64,000 nucleotides of DNA from assembly GCA_050250395.1 (NCBI GenBank), contig JBFWOQ010000001.1, positions 1 to 64,000 of the forward strand, written 5' to 3'. Made by a program: the position numbers and the translations under genes. This document shows positions 16,617 through 24,355 of the stretch, in pieces. Below the pieces are notes generated by a model. The model was not told where the DNA came from. It saw only the letters and a list, made by a program, of their open reading frames with translations, and did no database searches. The DNA comes from JAGPUQ01 sp050250395 (lineage in GTDB: Bacteria > Pseudomonadota > Gammaproteobacteria > Pseudomonadales > Porticoccaceae). Each line of letters opens with the position of its first letter. Position 1 is the first letter of the stretch.

Positions 16617-17108
16617 GTGGATCAGCCCGCACTCGCGCCGCCCTGGCGCATCTCGGAATGGCTGAACACGACCAAGGCCCTGGATCTGGAGGCGCAGCGC
16701 GGCCACGTGGTGGTCGCCTGCGCCTTCCAGATGCTCTGTCCGGGATGTGTCAGTCATGCCATACCGCAGCTCAAGGCGGTCTATGAGCTATTCGCACCCC
16801 TTGGCGCGGTCGTGGTGGGCCTGCACACGGTATTCGAGCATCATGAGGCCATGACGACGACCGCGTTGCGCGCGTTCCTCCATGAGTATCGAGTCCGGTG
16901 TCCGGTCGGCGTCGACGCCCCAGCGGAGGACGGCACGCCAATTCCGCAGACCATGGCGACATACCGGATGCAGGGTACGCCGACGTTTCTCGTGATCGAC
17001 CGCTCAGGGCGCCTGCGCCAACAGATCTTCGGCCACGTACCGGATCTGCAGCTCGGAGCGGAGATCATGCAGTTGCTGCTCGAACCGTCAGAGCACTTGG
17101 TGGATTGA
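16617..17108 (+). CDS. Redoxin/TlpA-like thioredoxin-fold protein
   Basis: 163-residue protein of the AhpC/TSA-redoxin superfamily. The N-terminal part reads PPWRISEWLNT. An active-site-like CPGC motif lies in the segment FQMLCPGCVSH (about residue 40), and the cis-proline loop is MQGTPTFLVID. No clear signal peptide or anchor is visible, so it is probably cytoplasmic. It lies 9 bases after the P460 gene and 3 bases before NnrS, clearly within the same operon. It could reduce peroxides or disulfides. The substrate is not inferable. Confidence 0.8.
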   Translation: MDQPALAPPWRISEWLNTTKALDLEAQRGHVVVACAFQMLCPGCVSHAIPQLKAVYELFAPLGAVVVGLHTVFEHHEAMTTTALRAFLHEYRVRCPVGVDAPAEDGTPIPQTMATYRMQGTPTFLVIDRSGRLRQQIFGHVPDLQLGAEIMQLLLEPSEHLVD

Positions 17109-17111
17109 AGG

Positions 17112-18287
17112 ATGATGACACGAGCCAGTGAACACGCGTTCCTCAGCTATGCATTCCGCCCGATGTTTCTTGCCCTCGGCATCCTTGCGGTGGTGTCCAT
17201 CGCCGTGTGGATCGGCACGTTGACCGGCGCCATCCCGGGTACGGGCACGCGCGGGCCCCTGTGGCACGGCCACGAGATGCTGTTCGGCTTCGCGCTGGCC
17301 GCAGTAGCCGGCTTTCTGCTGACAGCCGTGGCGACCTGGACCGGCCGCCCGCCGGTGCGCGGGATCCCGCTGCTGACACTGGTCACTGCCTGGCTGCTCG
17401 GGCGCGTTGTTCTGGCGAGCGGGCAGCCTGCGTCGGTAGGGGTAGCAGGCATTGCCATGGCCTTCCCGTTGCTGTTAACCGTGCTCGTCGCGCGGGAGGT
17501 GCTCCTCGGCGGCAGCCGGCGCAATTACCCCATCGTCGCGCTCGTCACCGTGCTTGCACTGCTGGACGGCGTTTACCATCTCGGCACGCTCGGGTTCAGT
17601 CTGAATGCCGAACGCACTGCGCTACTGGCCGCGCTTTACATCCTGGTGATCCTGGTGAGTGTCATCGCAGGCCGGATCGTACCCAGCTTCACCGGCAATT
17701 GGCTCCGCGATCGCGGCGTAACGCGATTGCCCGCGAATACGCTCTGGGTCGAGCGCCTGATTCTGCCCATCACGGGACTGACCGCAGCGTTGGCGCTGCT
17801 GCTGCCGGAGAATCCGTTAACCGGCGTTTCGGCGGCGTTGGCCTCCCTACTGCATACGTTGAGGCTCATTCGCTGGCGCGGGTTGTCGACGGTGAGCGAG
17901 CCGCTCGTTTTCATCCTGCATGTCGCCTACGCCTGGCTCCCGGTAGGTTTTGCGCTCCTGTCCGCTTCCGTTCTGGGCGGCGCCATACCATCGACCTCTG
18001 TGCTGCACGCGTTCGGTGCCGGTGCAATCGGCGTCATGATTCTCGCGGTGACGACGCGCGTAGCATTGGGACATACTGGTCGACCTCTGCGGGCGTCCCG
18101 GGTCACTGCGATCGCCTACATCGTCCTGAACGTCGCTGTGGTGGCGAGAGTTGCAGCACCGGCTGCGGGAACTCAGTATCTGGCTGGCATTGAAGTCGCT
18201 GCGTTCGGATGGATTTTCGCCTGGTCGCTGTTTTTGCTGACCTACACACCGATCCTTGTCCGGCCCCGAGTCAATTCGGGCGCGTGA
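17112..18287 (+). CDS. nnrS: NnrS-family haem-copper membrane protein
   Basis: 391-residue polytopic membrane protein with about twelve helices. NnrS signatures are AFRPMFLALGILAV at the N-terminus, LWHGHEMLFGFALAAVAGFLL, AGRIVPSFTGNWLR and a TRVALGHTGR motif in the C-terminal half. The conserved His residues in these blocks fit a haem-binding protein. NnrS proteins are linked to nitric-oxide stress and to protection of the cytosolic iron pool during denitrification or NO exposure. The gene ends 94 bases before repeat copy 2 and is the last gene of the module. Confidence 0.9.
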   Translation: MMTRASEHAFLSYAFRPMFLALGILAVVSIAVWIGTLTGAIPGTGTRGPLWHGHEMLFGFALAAVAGFLLTAVATWTGRPPVRGIPLLTLVTAWLLGRVVLASGQPASVGVAGIAMAFPLLLTVLVAREVLLGGSRRNYPIVALVTVLALLDGVYHLGTLGFSLNAERTALLAALYILVILVSVIAGRIVPSFTGNWLRDRGVTRLPANTLWVERLILPITGLTAALALLLPENPLTGVSAALASLLHTLRLIRWRGLSTVSEPLVFILHVAYAWLPVGFALLSASVLGGAIPSTSVLHAFGAGAIGVMILAVTTRVALGHTGRPLRASRVTAIAYIVLNVAVVARVAAPAAGTQYLAGIEVAAFGWIFAWSLFLLTYTPILVRPRVNSGA

Positions 18288-18380
18288 CGATCAATGTGAG
18301 CCACCAAAATGCACAACGGGCACGCACACTTATAGGATTTCCTACTTGGACGATCGCTCTCAACGGCAGGGGCAGTCATT

Positions 18381-18465
18381 TGGGGGTATTTATGGGGGTA
18401 TTTGTGGCGTTTAGCATCGCAACCTATTGTTTAATAAGACGGTGTGATTGTCGCCGCCTCCACCA
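18381..18465 (+). repeat. 85-bp direct repeat, copy 2 (att-like)
   Basis: Same length and layout as the copy at 12975: two TGGGGGTATT-like motifs, GTTTAGCATCGCAACCTATTG, and a tail GTGATTGTCGCCGCCTCCACCA. It is followed by an A/T-rich stretch and a weak hairpin (CGCCG...CGGCG, 18501-18520), as copy 1 is followed by a terminator. The 300 bases on to the AbiEi-2 gene are homologous to those after copy 1 and hold no gene. Confidence 0.75.
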
Positions 18466-18768
18466 GTTTTTATTAAATAATTCAACATCTTAGGATATTT
18501 CGCCGCTCTTTGATCGGCGTCTTATCTTTGCTTGCCGGCACCCAGTGTGGTTTCCATATGAGGAACTTCCTTGCTTGGCGGTGCGGCCCATCTACCGGCT
18601 ACCTAGCTCACCGACTCCAGTCTGGCCCAAAGCGCCGCGTACGTTCTCCAAGTTTGTTTTTGTGCTCCAATGTCCCCTTAGCGGCGACATTTGCGCGTTT
18701 TTGTGAACTCCATGCTAACCTTGCAGTTAGTTTACCCTAGCGCGTTTACGTCGCCGATAAGTTGTCGG

Positions 18769-19524
18769 ATGAGCTCGAAAATAAACCAGTTGTTGCAGCA
18801 ATGGCCACCTCGAACGGTAGGCACCCTGCGCTGGTTGAGCCGCAAGGGCGTCGACCGTCGGCTTGCGGACAAGTACGTCCAGTCCGGCTGGCTGGAACGA
18901 TTGGGCCATGGCGCCTATAGGCGAACCGGGGCGACGGTCGACTGGCCGGGCGCCGTGCACGCGATGCAGAGCCAGCTCGGTCTTGACCTGCACCCCGGTG
19001 GAATCACCGCCATCGAGCTGCGCGGTTACTCCCACTACGTGGCGTTCGGAGGACGCGAGGTCGTCCTGTTCGGCAAGCCTGGCACGAAGCTGCCGGCGTG
19101 GTTCGTGGATCACTCCTGGTCCCAGCCGGTGACACTGGTTACGACTGGGGTGTTCTCCAACGGCGATAAGGCCACCTCGTCGCTTCAGTTCGACGAGGTC
19201 GAGCTCGATGTTGCGACACTCGAGCAAGCAGCCTTCGAGATGATGTACCTCATACCGAAGCGGCAGTCGTACGAGGAAGCCGTCCAGGTCATGGAATCGC
19301 TGACCTCACTGCGTCCTCAGGTCGTTCAACAGGTGCTCGAGAACTGCACGTCGGTAAAGACCAAGCGACTGTTCATGCACGCGGCCGAGCGCTTGAGTCA
19401 TCTCTGGTTAAAACGTCTCGACCTGTCGAAGATAGATTTCGGCTCGGGCAGGCGCACCATCCACCCGGGAGGTCGTCTCGACAACAAATACAACTTGGTC
19501 GTCGCCGACCCGGTCCAAGGATAG
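18769..19524 (+). CDS. abiEi: AbiEi-family antitoxin, copy 2
   Basis: 251-residue paralogue of the antitoxin at 13365, with the same winged helix (RRLADKYVQSGWLERLGHGAY), central HPGGITAIELRGYSHY and C-terminal GSGRRTIHPGGRLD. Differences are scattered, which indicates an old duplication and continued selection on both copies. Its ATG lies 388 bases from the start of the adjacent 85-bp repeat, against 390 bases for copy 1, so repeat plus pair duplicated as one block. The toxin follows after 8 bases. Cross-neutralisation between the two pairs is possible but not shown by sequence. Confidence 0.9.
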   Translation: MSSKINQLLQQWPPRTVGTLRWLSRKGVDRRLADKYVQSGWLERLGHGAYRRTGATVDWPGAVHAMQSQLGLDLHPGGITAIELRGYSHYVAFGGREVVLFGKPGTKLPAWFVDHSWSQPVTLVTTGVFSNGDKATSSLQFDEVELDVATLEQAAFEMMYLIPKRQSYEEAVQVMESLTSLRPQVVQQVLENCTSVKTKRLFMHAAERLSHLWLKRLDLSKIDFGSGRRTIHPGGRLDNKYNLVVADPVQG

Positions 19525-19532
19525 GTCCACCG

Positions 19533-20441
19533 ATGGCGCCACACGATGCTTACAGAGCGCAAGTCGAACTGCTGATTCGTTGTCTGCCGGCCGTCGCCAA
19601 CGCCCCTGACTTTGCGCTGAAAGGCGGTACCGCCATAAATCTGTTTCTGCGAGACATGCCCAGGCTGTCTGTCGACATCGACCTTACCTACTTACCAATA
19701 ACCGACCGCGCAAACGCACTGACGGACATCCGTGTGCAGCTAGCCACGATCGGTGAAGCGCTTCGGCGGACTATCCCGGGAGTGAACGTCCAACTCGTGC
19801 CAGGCGAGGCGCCCAAGCTGCTCGTGGATAAATCCGGCGCGCGCGTCAAGGTGGAGCCAAGTGTCGTCATGCGCGGAAGCCTGGTGCCACCGGTCGGAAG
19901 CGAACTGTGCACGGCAGCTCAAGAAGCCTATGAGCTGTTCGTCGAGATCCGATGTCTCGATGCCGCCGATCTCTATGGCGGCAAGCTTTGTGCGGCGCTG
20001 GACCGTCAGCATCCGCGTGACCTCTTCGACATCATGCATCTTCAAGCAGCTGGCTCGATCCCGGATCTGACGCGGCAGGCGTTCGTCGCCTACCTCGCCG
20101 GTCATCGGCGCCCGATTGCCGAGCTACTGGCGCCGAACCGTAAGGCGATTGACGACCTGTTCGCCAACCACTTCGCCGGAATGACCGAGCAGCCCATCGA
20201 ACTGTCCGAGCTCGAAGCTGCCAGGACGCAGCTGTTCGAGTGGGCGGCGACCGCCCTCACCGGAAGCGAACGCCGGTTTCTCCTATCGATCAAGCAAGGC
20301 GAACCCGACTGGACGCTGCTTCCGTTCGAAGGTCTGGACAGGTGGCCGGCAATCCAATGGAAGCTGCACAACGTCCGGCAGATGAGCGCACGCATGCACC
20401 AGGCGGCGCTGAGACGCTTGCGAGAAGTTCTTGAGATTTAG
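19533..20441 (+). CDS. abiEii: AbiEii-family nucleotidyltransferase toxin, copy 2
   Basis: 302-residue paralogue of the toxin at 14129. It keeps the nucleotidyltransferase core (GGTAINLFLRDMPRLSVDID, about residues 30-49), DLYGGKLCAALDRQHPRDLFD in the middle and the helical C-terminus with LLSIKQGEPDWTLLPFEGLD. No frameshift or loss of a motif is visible, so it should be active. The pair lies 78 bases upstream of the Gabija-like genes on the same strand and may therefore guard that defence cargo against loss (inference). Confidence 0.9.
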   Translation: MAPHDAYRAQVELLIRCLPAVANAPDFALKGGTAINLFLRDMPRLSVDIDLTYLPITDRANALTDIRVQLATIGEALRRTIPGVNVQLVPGEAPKLLVDKSGARVKVEPSVVMRGSLVPPVGSELCTAAQEAYELFVEIRCLDAADLYGGKLCAALDRQHPRDLFDIMHLQAAGSIPDLTRQAFVAYLAGHRRPIAELLAPNRKAIDDLFANHFAGMTEQPIELSELEAARTQLFEWAATALTGSERRFLLSIKQGEPDWTLLPFEGLDRWPAIQWKLHNVRQMSARMHQAALRRLREVLEI

Positions 20442-20519
20442 GGACTCATCTTGCAGATGTTGCTCCGGCCGCGTCGGGGGAGCAGGACCATCATCTGATT
20501 AGAAAACCGGGAGGACGCC

Positions 20520-22355
20520 ATGCGCGTCGCCAGACTGAAAATTGAGGGCTTTCGGGGAGCCAGTTCGGCGGACATACAGTTAAGCCCGCACAGCGTCCTG
20601 ATTGGCCCCAACAACAGCGGCAAGACGACCATCATTGAGGCTCTCGCGCTTCTTTTCGGACGCGACCGCCTGGTCAGGCGTCTAACGGAACACGATTTCT
20701 ACGGCAGCAATCCCACCGAGGCGTCTCGGATCAAGGTCATCGCAACGGTTATCGACTTCCCGTACAACGACACCGATCACAACCTGCCGTGGTTCGGTAT
20801 GGACGCCGGTGTGGACAAATGGTTCGACCCGGCAACCGGCACTCTGCACGCAACGCCGGACGACCCCTCGTGGAAGCTTGCAGTGCAAATCGGGTTCGCG
20901 GCGCGTTTCGACCTCGAAGAACTGGAGGCGGAGACCGTTCGCTTCTTTGTGGATGACGAGGCAGCACTCGGCGACCCTTTCGCGGAAGACGTCTACCTGC
21001 GTACCGTCCACGTCCGCGCCCTGCAGGAACTCGGCTTCTTTCTCGTTCCTGCATCACGCACATGGGACAAGTGGATATCGTTTTCTTCCGACCTGTTCAG
21101 GCGCGTCGTGTCCACACTTGGTGGGATGCCCGCCGCGGCGGTCAGGCAAGAAAGGGAACGACTTTGGAATCCGGATCAGGCAGACCAGCTTGAAGGCCAA
21201 CAGGGACTCACTGATATTGTTGACACCGTTAACAGTGAGCTAAAGAACCTCCTATCGGCATCGCCTGAGTTGCAACTACGGATCACCGCGACAGACAGCG
21301 ACAGCGTTCTTGAAAGCGTCGTCCCTCATTACCATCAGGCCGCCGGGCCAACGCTCCCCACTCTCCGTCAGGGGTCCGGGCTTGTCTCGATGCAGAGCCT
21401 CCTGCTCCTCATGCAGCTTGGCAAGGCCCGATCCGAAAGCGGCAGATCCTTTGTTCTGGCTGTCGAAGAACCCGAACTCCATATCCAGCCGTCTCAGCAG
21501 AAACGCCTTGTCAATCGCCTCAACGCTTTGTGCGACCAGACACTCTGCACCACGCATTCCCCGACGGTAGCAGCGATGTTTGCGCCCCCCGAGATATTGT
21601 TTGTTGACACTAAGAACGGCGTGCTTACGGCTCGCCCGCTTGTCGAGTCGGAACCGGCACAACCGACGAATCACGAACAGCACCTGTTCTATGCGTGGCG
21701 ACAGCGCCTGGTTGCCGCGCTGATGCATGACTGTGTCCTCATTCCGGAGGGCGCATCGGACCTTGCGTGGCTTGAAGCACTCCAGACTGCCCTTGAAACG
21801 AAACAGATCTGGAATGTTGAAGGTCCCCAGCCCACGCGTTTTGGCACGTTTGTTGGCGTCATTCCGACAATCGATGCCAAGATCGAGGACACCTTGCGTA
21901 TTGTCCAGAGCGTCCATTCGCGCCCAACCGCTCTTCTCGACGGCGATGCTGCCGGCCACACCTATCTCGCCGCAATACGCCAGCTCCAGCCGGGGCCACG
22001 CGTCGTTGTTCTATGGCCACAGGACTGGGCCATTGAACACGTCGTTGCCTGGATCGCGTCCGCCGACGAAGCCTATGCGCTCCCAGCGCTTGGGCAGGCG
22101 CTCAATGAAACCTTCAATACTCATGACCAACTCACCCAGTATCTTCTCGCGAGGAAGTCTTACGCGCCGACACATGAAACTGTTGCTACTACGCTCATGG
22201 CGAACGACGCTTGCCGCAACCGGACCGGCACGCTGCTCTCATCGCTTTCGGATACGCTTACGGGTATGGCACTCCCTGCGGGCACCCCCCCGCTGTTCGC
22301 AGTAGAGCAGGCCCTCAGTACAGCGGACATGCAAGTGTTTCGGATGGCGCCATGA
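20520..22355 (+). CDS. gajA: OLD-family ATPase/TOPRIM nuclease, Gabija GajA-like
   Basis: 611-residue protein with an N-terminal SMC/ABC-like ATPase (Walker A GPNNSGKT at residues 29-36; signature and Walker B region LVSMQSLLLL...AVEEPELHIQPSQQ). The C-terminal TOPRIM domain has the acidic motifs PEGASD (about residue 407) and LLDGDAAG (about 471). This is the class 2 OLD layout, which is encoded with a UvrD-like helicase. In the Gabija antiphage system GajA is a DNA-nicking nuclease inhibited by normal nucleotide levels. The stop overlaps the helicase start (ATGA), as expected for a complex made from one message. The length is close to known GajA. Confidence 0.85.
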   Translation: MRVARLKIEGFRGASSADIQLSPHSVLIGPNNSGKTTIIEALALLFGRDRLVRRLTEHDFYGSNPTEASRIKVIATVIDFPYNDTDHNLPWFGMDAGVDKWFDPATGTLHATPDDPSWKLAVQIGFAARFDLEELEAETVRFFVDDEAALGDPFAEDVYLRTVHVRALQELGFFLVPASRTWDKWISFSSDLFRRVVSTLGGMPAAAVRQERERLWNPDQADQLEGQQGLTDIVDTVNSELKNLLSASPELQLRITATDSDSVLESVVPHYHQAAGPTLPTLRQGSGLVSMQSLLLLMQLGKARSESGRSFVLAVEEPELHIQPSQQKRLVNRLNALCDQTLCTTHSPTVAAMFAPPEILFVDTKNGVLTARPLVESEPAQPTNHEQHLFYAWRQRLVAALMHDCVLIPEGASDLAWLEALQTALETKQIWNVEGPQPTRFGTFVGVIPTIDAKIEDTLRIVQSVHSRPTALLDGDAAGHTYLAAIRQLQPGPRVVVLWPQDWAIEHVVAWIASADEAYALPALGQALNETFNTHDQLTQYLLARKSYAPTHETVATTLMANDACRNRTGTLLSSLSDTLTGMALPAGTPPLFAVEQALSTADMQVFRMAP

Positions 22356-23689
22356 CGCTGCGGTTTTTCGAAGGCGCCGCCGGGACGGGCAAGACGCACA
22401 ACATCATCGAAGAGGCCCGGTCACTCCTCGCACAGAACATATTGGGAGAGCATGGCCGCATCCTCGCCCTGACATTCATGAACGGCGCACGCCGCCGTCT
22501 GTTGTTCCGGCTCGGTCAGCACCGGGAGTTTCGCCGCAGCTACGAATGCCAGACTTTCGATGTCTTCGCCCGTAGGATCGTTGTGAGACGGCAGTCCGTT
22601 CTCCGGCGCAGAGACGAGCTCCGTGCACAAGCCGAACCTCTCGGCGAATTTGACGGTCCTTGTTGCCTGGCCGCCGGTCTTCTCGATGATCAAGGGATTC
22701 GACGATGGGTGGCCGCCAGCTATCCATTGGTCCTTGTCGACGAGGCGCAGGACCTCGACGTCCATCGGAGCGGGATTCTGAGGCCGCTGACAGAGACCGC
22801 CCACGTCATCGCGGGTGCGGACGAGTTTCAATGTCTTTATGACGGTAGGGATACGCGAGAACTGATGGAGTGGCTTGCCGGCACCGGCGAAACCACGCGG
22901 TTGACTGATCCAATGCGGACCGATCAGGCGGGATTGCTCGCCGCCGCCAACGCCATCCGCAACGGTCAAGACGTGCGCGCCATTCTTCGACAAAGCGATC
23001 GTGCCCGAAACCCGACCTGGTACGCGAACGGATTTCGTCTCGTCGAGGCCCCGGCGGCCAACGCGGGAATAGTCGGGTGGAATATCGCGAACCAAATGCG
23101 CAACTGCCAGGGGCCTATCGCGATTCTGACACCGGACTCGCGCAACCAGTTGTTGCTCGACGCTCTCACAAAGATTAACGAACGAACTTGGGAAAAGGAC
23201 GGCAATACTTTCGGCCCGTTCCGTTTCGAATGGGAGGATCGCGACGAGGACACTGCGCGGAATCTCGACGATAGAATCGACTTTCCCGATCAGACCGAGT
23301 ATGACGAATGCATCGACGTCCTTCGGCCACATGAGGAACACGCTGCCGTCGCCGCAGTCATGGGCCGCGTGCGGAGACGGCGCCGCGCGTTCGGCCAGTT
23401 GGAGTTCCGGCGCGAGCACATAACGAAGCTTATCGAAGACGCCGTCCGTAACCAGGCACGGCACAGTGCCAGATCTCATCGGGGCAATGTTGCTATGACA
23501 ATCCAGCGGGCCAAGAACCGCGAGTTCCCGAACGTGATTGTCCTGTGGCCTCATTCAGCAACCGGCAGCAACGAGCATCGACGGAGGTTGCTATACAATG
23601 CTGTTACCCGGGCGACGGGTCATTGTAGCGTTGTTGTCGTCGGCGAGGGCCTCTGCAATCGACCGCCTTTCGTCCCGGAAGGCGCCTAA
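22352..23689 (+). CDS. gajB: UvrD-like helicase, Gabija GajB-like
   Basis: 445-residue superfamily 1 helicase-like protein. It has Walker A in FEGAAGTGKTHNI (residues 6-18), Walker B VLVDEAQDLD (about 127-136), motif III-like HVIAGADEFQCLYDG and a C-terminal motif VI YNAVTRATGH (about 416). The DEAQD form and the compact size match GajB partners of class 2 OLD nucleases, although it is a little shorter than typical GajB. It starts inside the last codons of the GajA-like gene, so the two are translationally coupled. In the known system it senses or processes DNA ends and cooperates with GajA in cutting phage DNA. Confidence 0.83.
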   Translation: MTLRFFEGAAGTGKTHNIIEEARSLLAQNILGEHGRILALTFMNGARRRLLFRLGQHREFRRSYECQTFDVFARRIVVRRQSVLRRRDELRAQAEPLGEFDGPCCLAAGLLDDQGIRRWVAASYPLVLVDEAQDLDVHRSGILRPLTETAHVIAGADEFQCLYDGRDTRELMEWLAGTGETTRLTDPMRTDQAGLLAAANAIRNGQDVRAILRQSDRARNPTWYANGFRLVEAPAANAGIVGWNIANQMRNCQGPIAILTPDSRNQLLLDALTKINERTWEKDGNTFGPFRFEWEDRDEDTARNLDDRIDFPDQTEYDECIDVLRPHEEHAAVAAVMGRVRRRRRAFGQLEFRREHITKLIEDAVRNQARHSARSHRGNVAMTIQRAKNREFPNVIVLWPHSATGSNEHRRRLLYNAVTRATGHCSVVVVGEGLCNRPPFVPEGA

Positions 23690-23709
23690 CGTGAGCGCAT
23701 CCTAAGCTG

Positions 23710-24027
23710 CTACAGATCGGGCGGGAGACGCGCTAGGCATTGCGCTGCCTCCGCGGTTCTCGTAGCGGCTTCCAGTATCGCTTGCCAGACCAGCAGCATT
23801 TCGGGATAGTCATTGTCCACATCGCCGGAGCCCGACCGCATCGTCGCAAGGAATGCTTCCTGTACGGCATCCTTTTCATCGACCTCGCCCTGGTATGAAT
23901 CTGTAACTTTGTCATAGCCGGTCCAGCGCACTGGGCGCAGCACGCCATTCGATGACAGGGCCACCCTGCCGAGATAGAGCTCGATACCGCAGGCCTTGCC
24001 GTTGACGACGGTTCCGATTGCGAACAC
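23710..24027 (-). CDS. Possible small gene or gene fragment, unknown
   Basis: An open frame of 105 codons on the opposite strand just after the Gabija-like pair. It starts with GTG, with a stop codon eight codons further upstream. The predicted product is acidic and looks protein-like (GKACGIELYLGRVALSSNG, then YQGEVDEKDAVQEAFL and an alanine-rich helix). It begins abruptly without a ribosome-binding site and reads like an internal piece of a larger protein, so it may be a decayed remnant. I do not recognise the family. Confidence 0.35.
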   Translation of the reverse strand: MFAIGTVVNGKACGIELYLGRVALSSNGVLRPVRWTGYDKVTDSYQGEVDEKDAVQEAFLATMRSGSGDVDNDYPEMLLVWQAILEAATRTAEAAQCLARLPPDL

Positions 24028-24355
24028 GAGGCATGCAACTGATGCGCCTTACACGGTGGCAGCCCGCGCCGTGCTCGGTGGATTGCATCATGAGTACTTC
24101 CTCCAGGCCGCTTGATCACTTTTTTGCGGGCCACAGGACTTGCAGTACGTCGCCACGAGCGTGGTTTGGGAAAAGCTTCGCGCCCTGCGAGAAGGTGCGG
24201 ACATTGCGAGTGAAAATTTGTTGGGATAGGCGTTTCCGGGTCGTTGATGTTGGTCGCCTGCCTCCAGTGTACTGCGGCGTTCGGCCAGTGGATGCCGCCC
24301 GTCCATTCGAATCCGAGCGGACCACACCGATCCCTAGGATCGTCGATCGCAAGCG
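24028..24355. other. Intergenic stretch without convincing gene
   Basis: About 330 bases between the possible remnant and the end of the sigma-54 regulator gene. Frames on both strands are short or compositionally unlikely. I see no repeat, promoter or terminator that I can support. Confidence 0.5.

Larger units (their letters stand above)
12975..18465. mobile_element. Accessory module between repeat copies 1 and 2
   Basis: About 5.4 kb bounded by two direct 85-bp repeats. It holds an AbiE toxin-antitoxin pair, an orphan operator, a MarR regulator and the thioredoxin-like / P460 / redoxin / NnrS genes. No integrase is present. The boundaries are inferred from the repeats. Recombination between them would excise the module as a circle with one repeat left behind. 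Confidence 0.5.

Noticed and set aside
23733..24134. 133-codon minus-strand frame overlapping the possible remnant
   Set aside because: Its composition is unlike a protein (Cys/Arg/Ser-rich), and the overlapping 105-codon frame is more protein-like.
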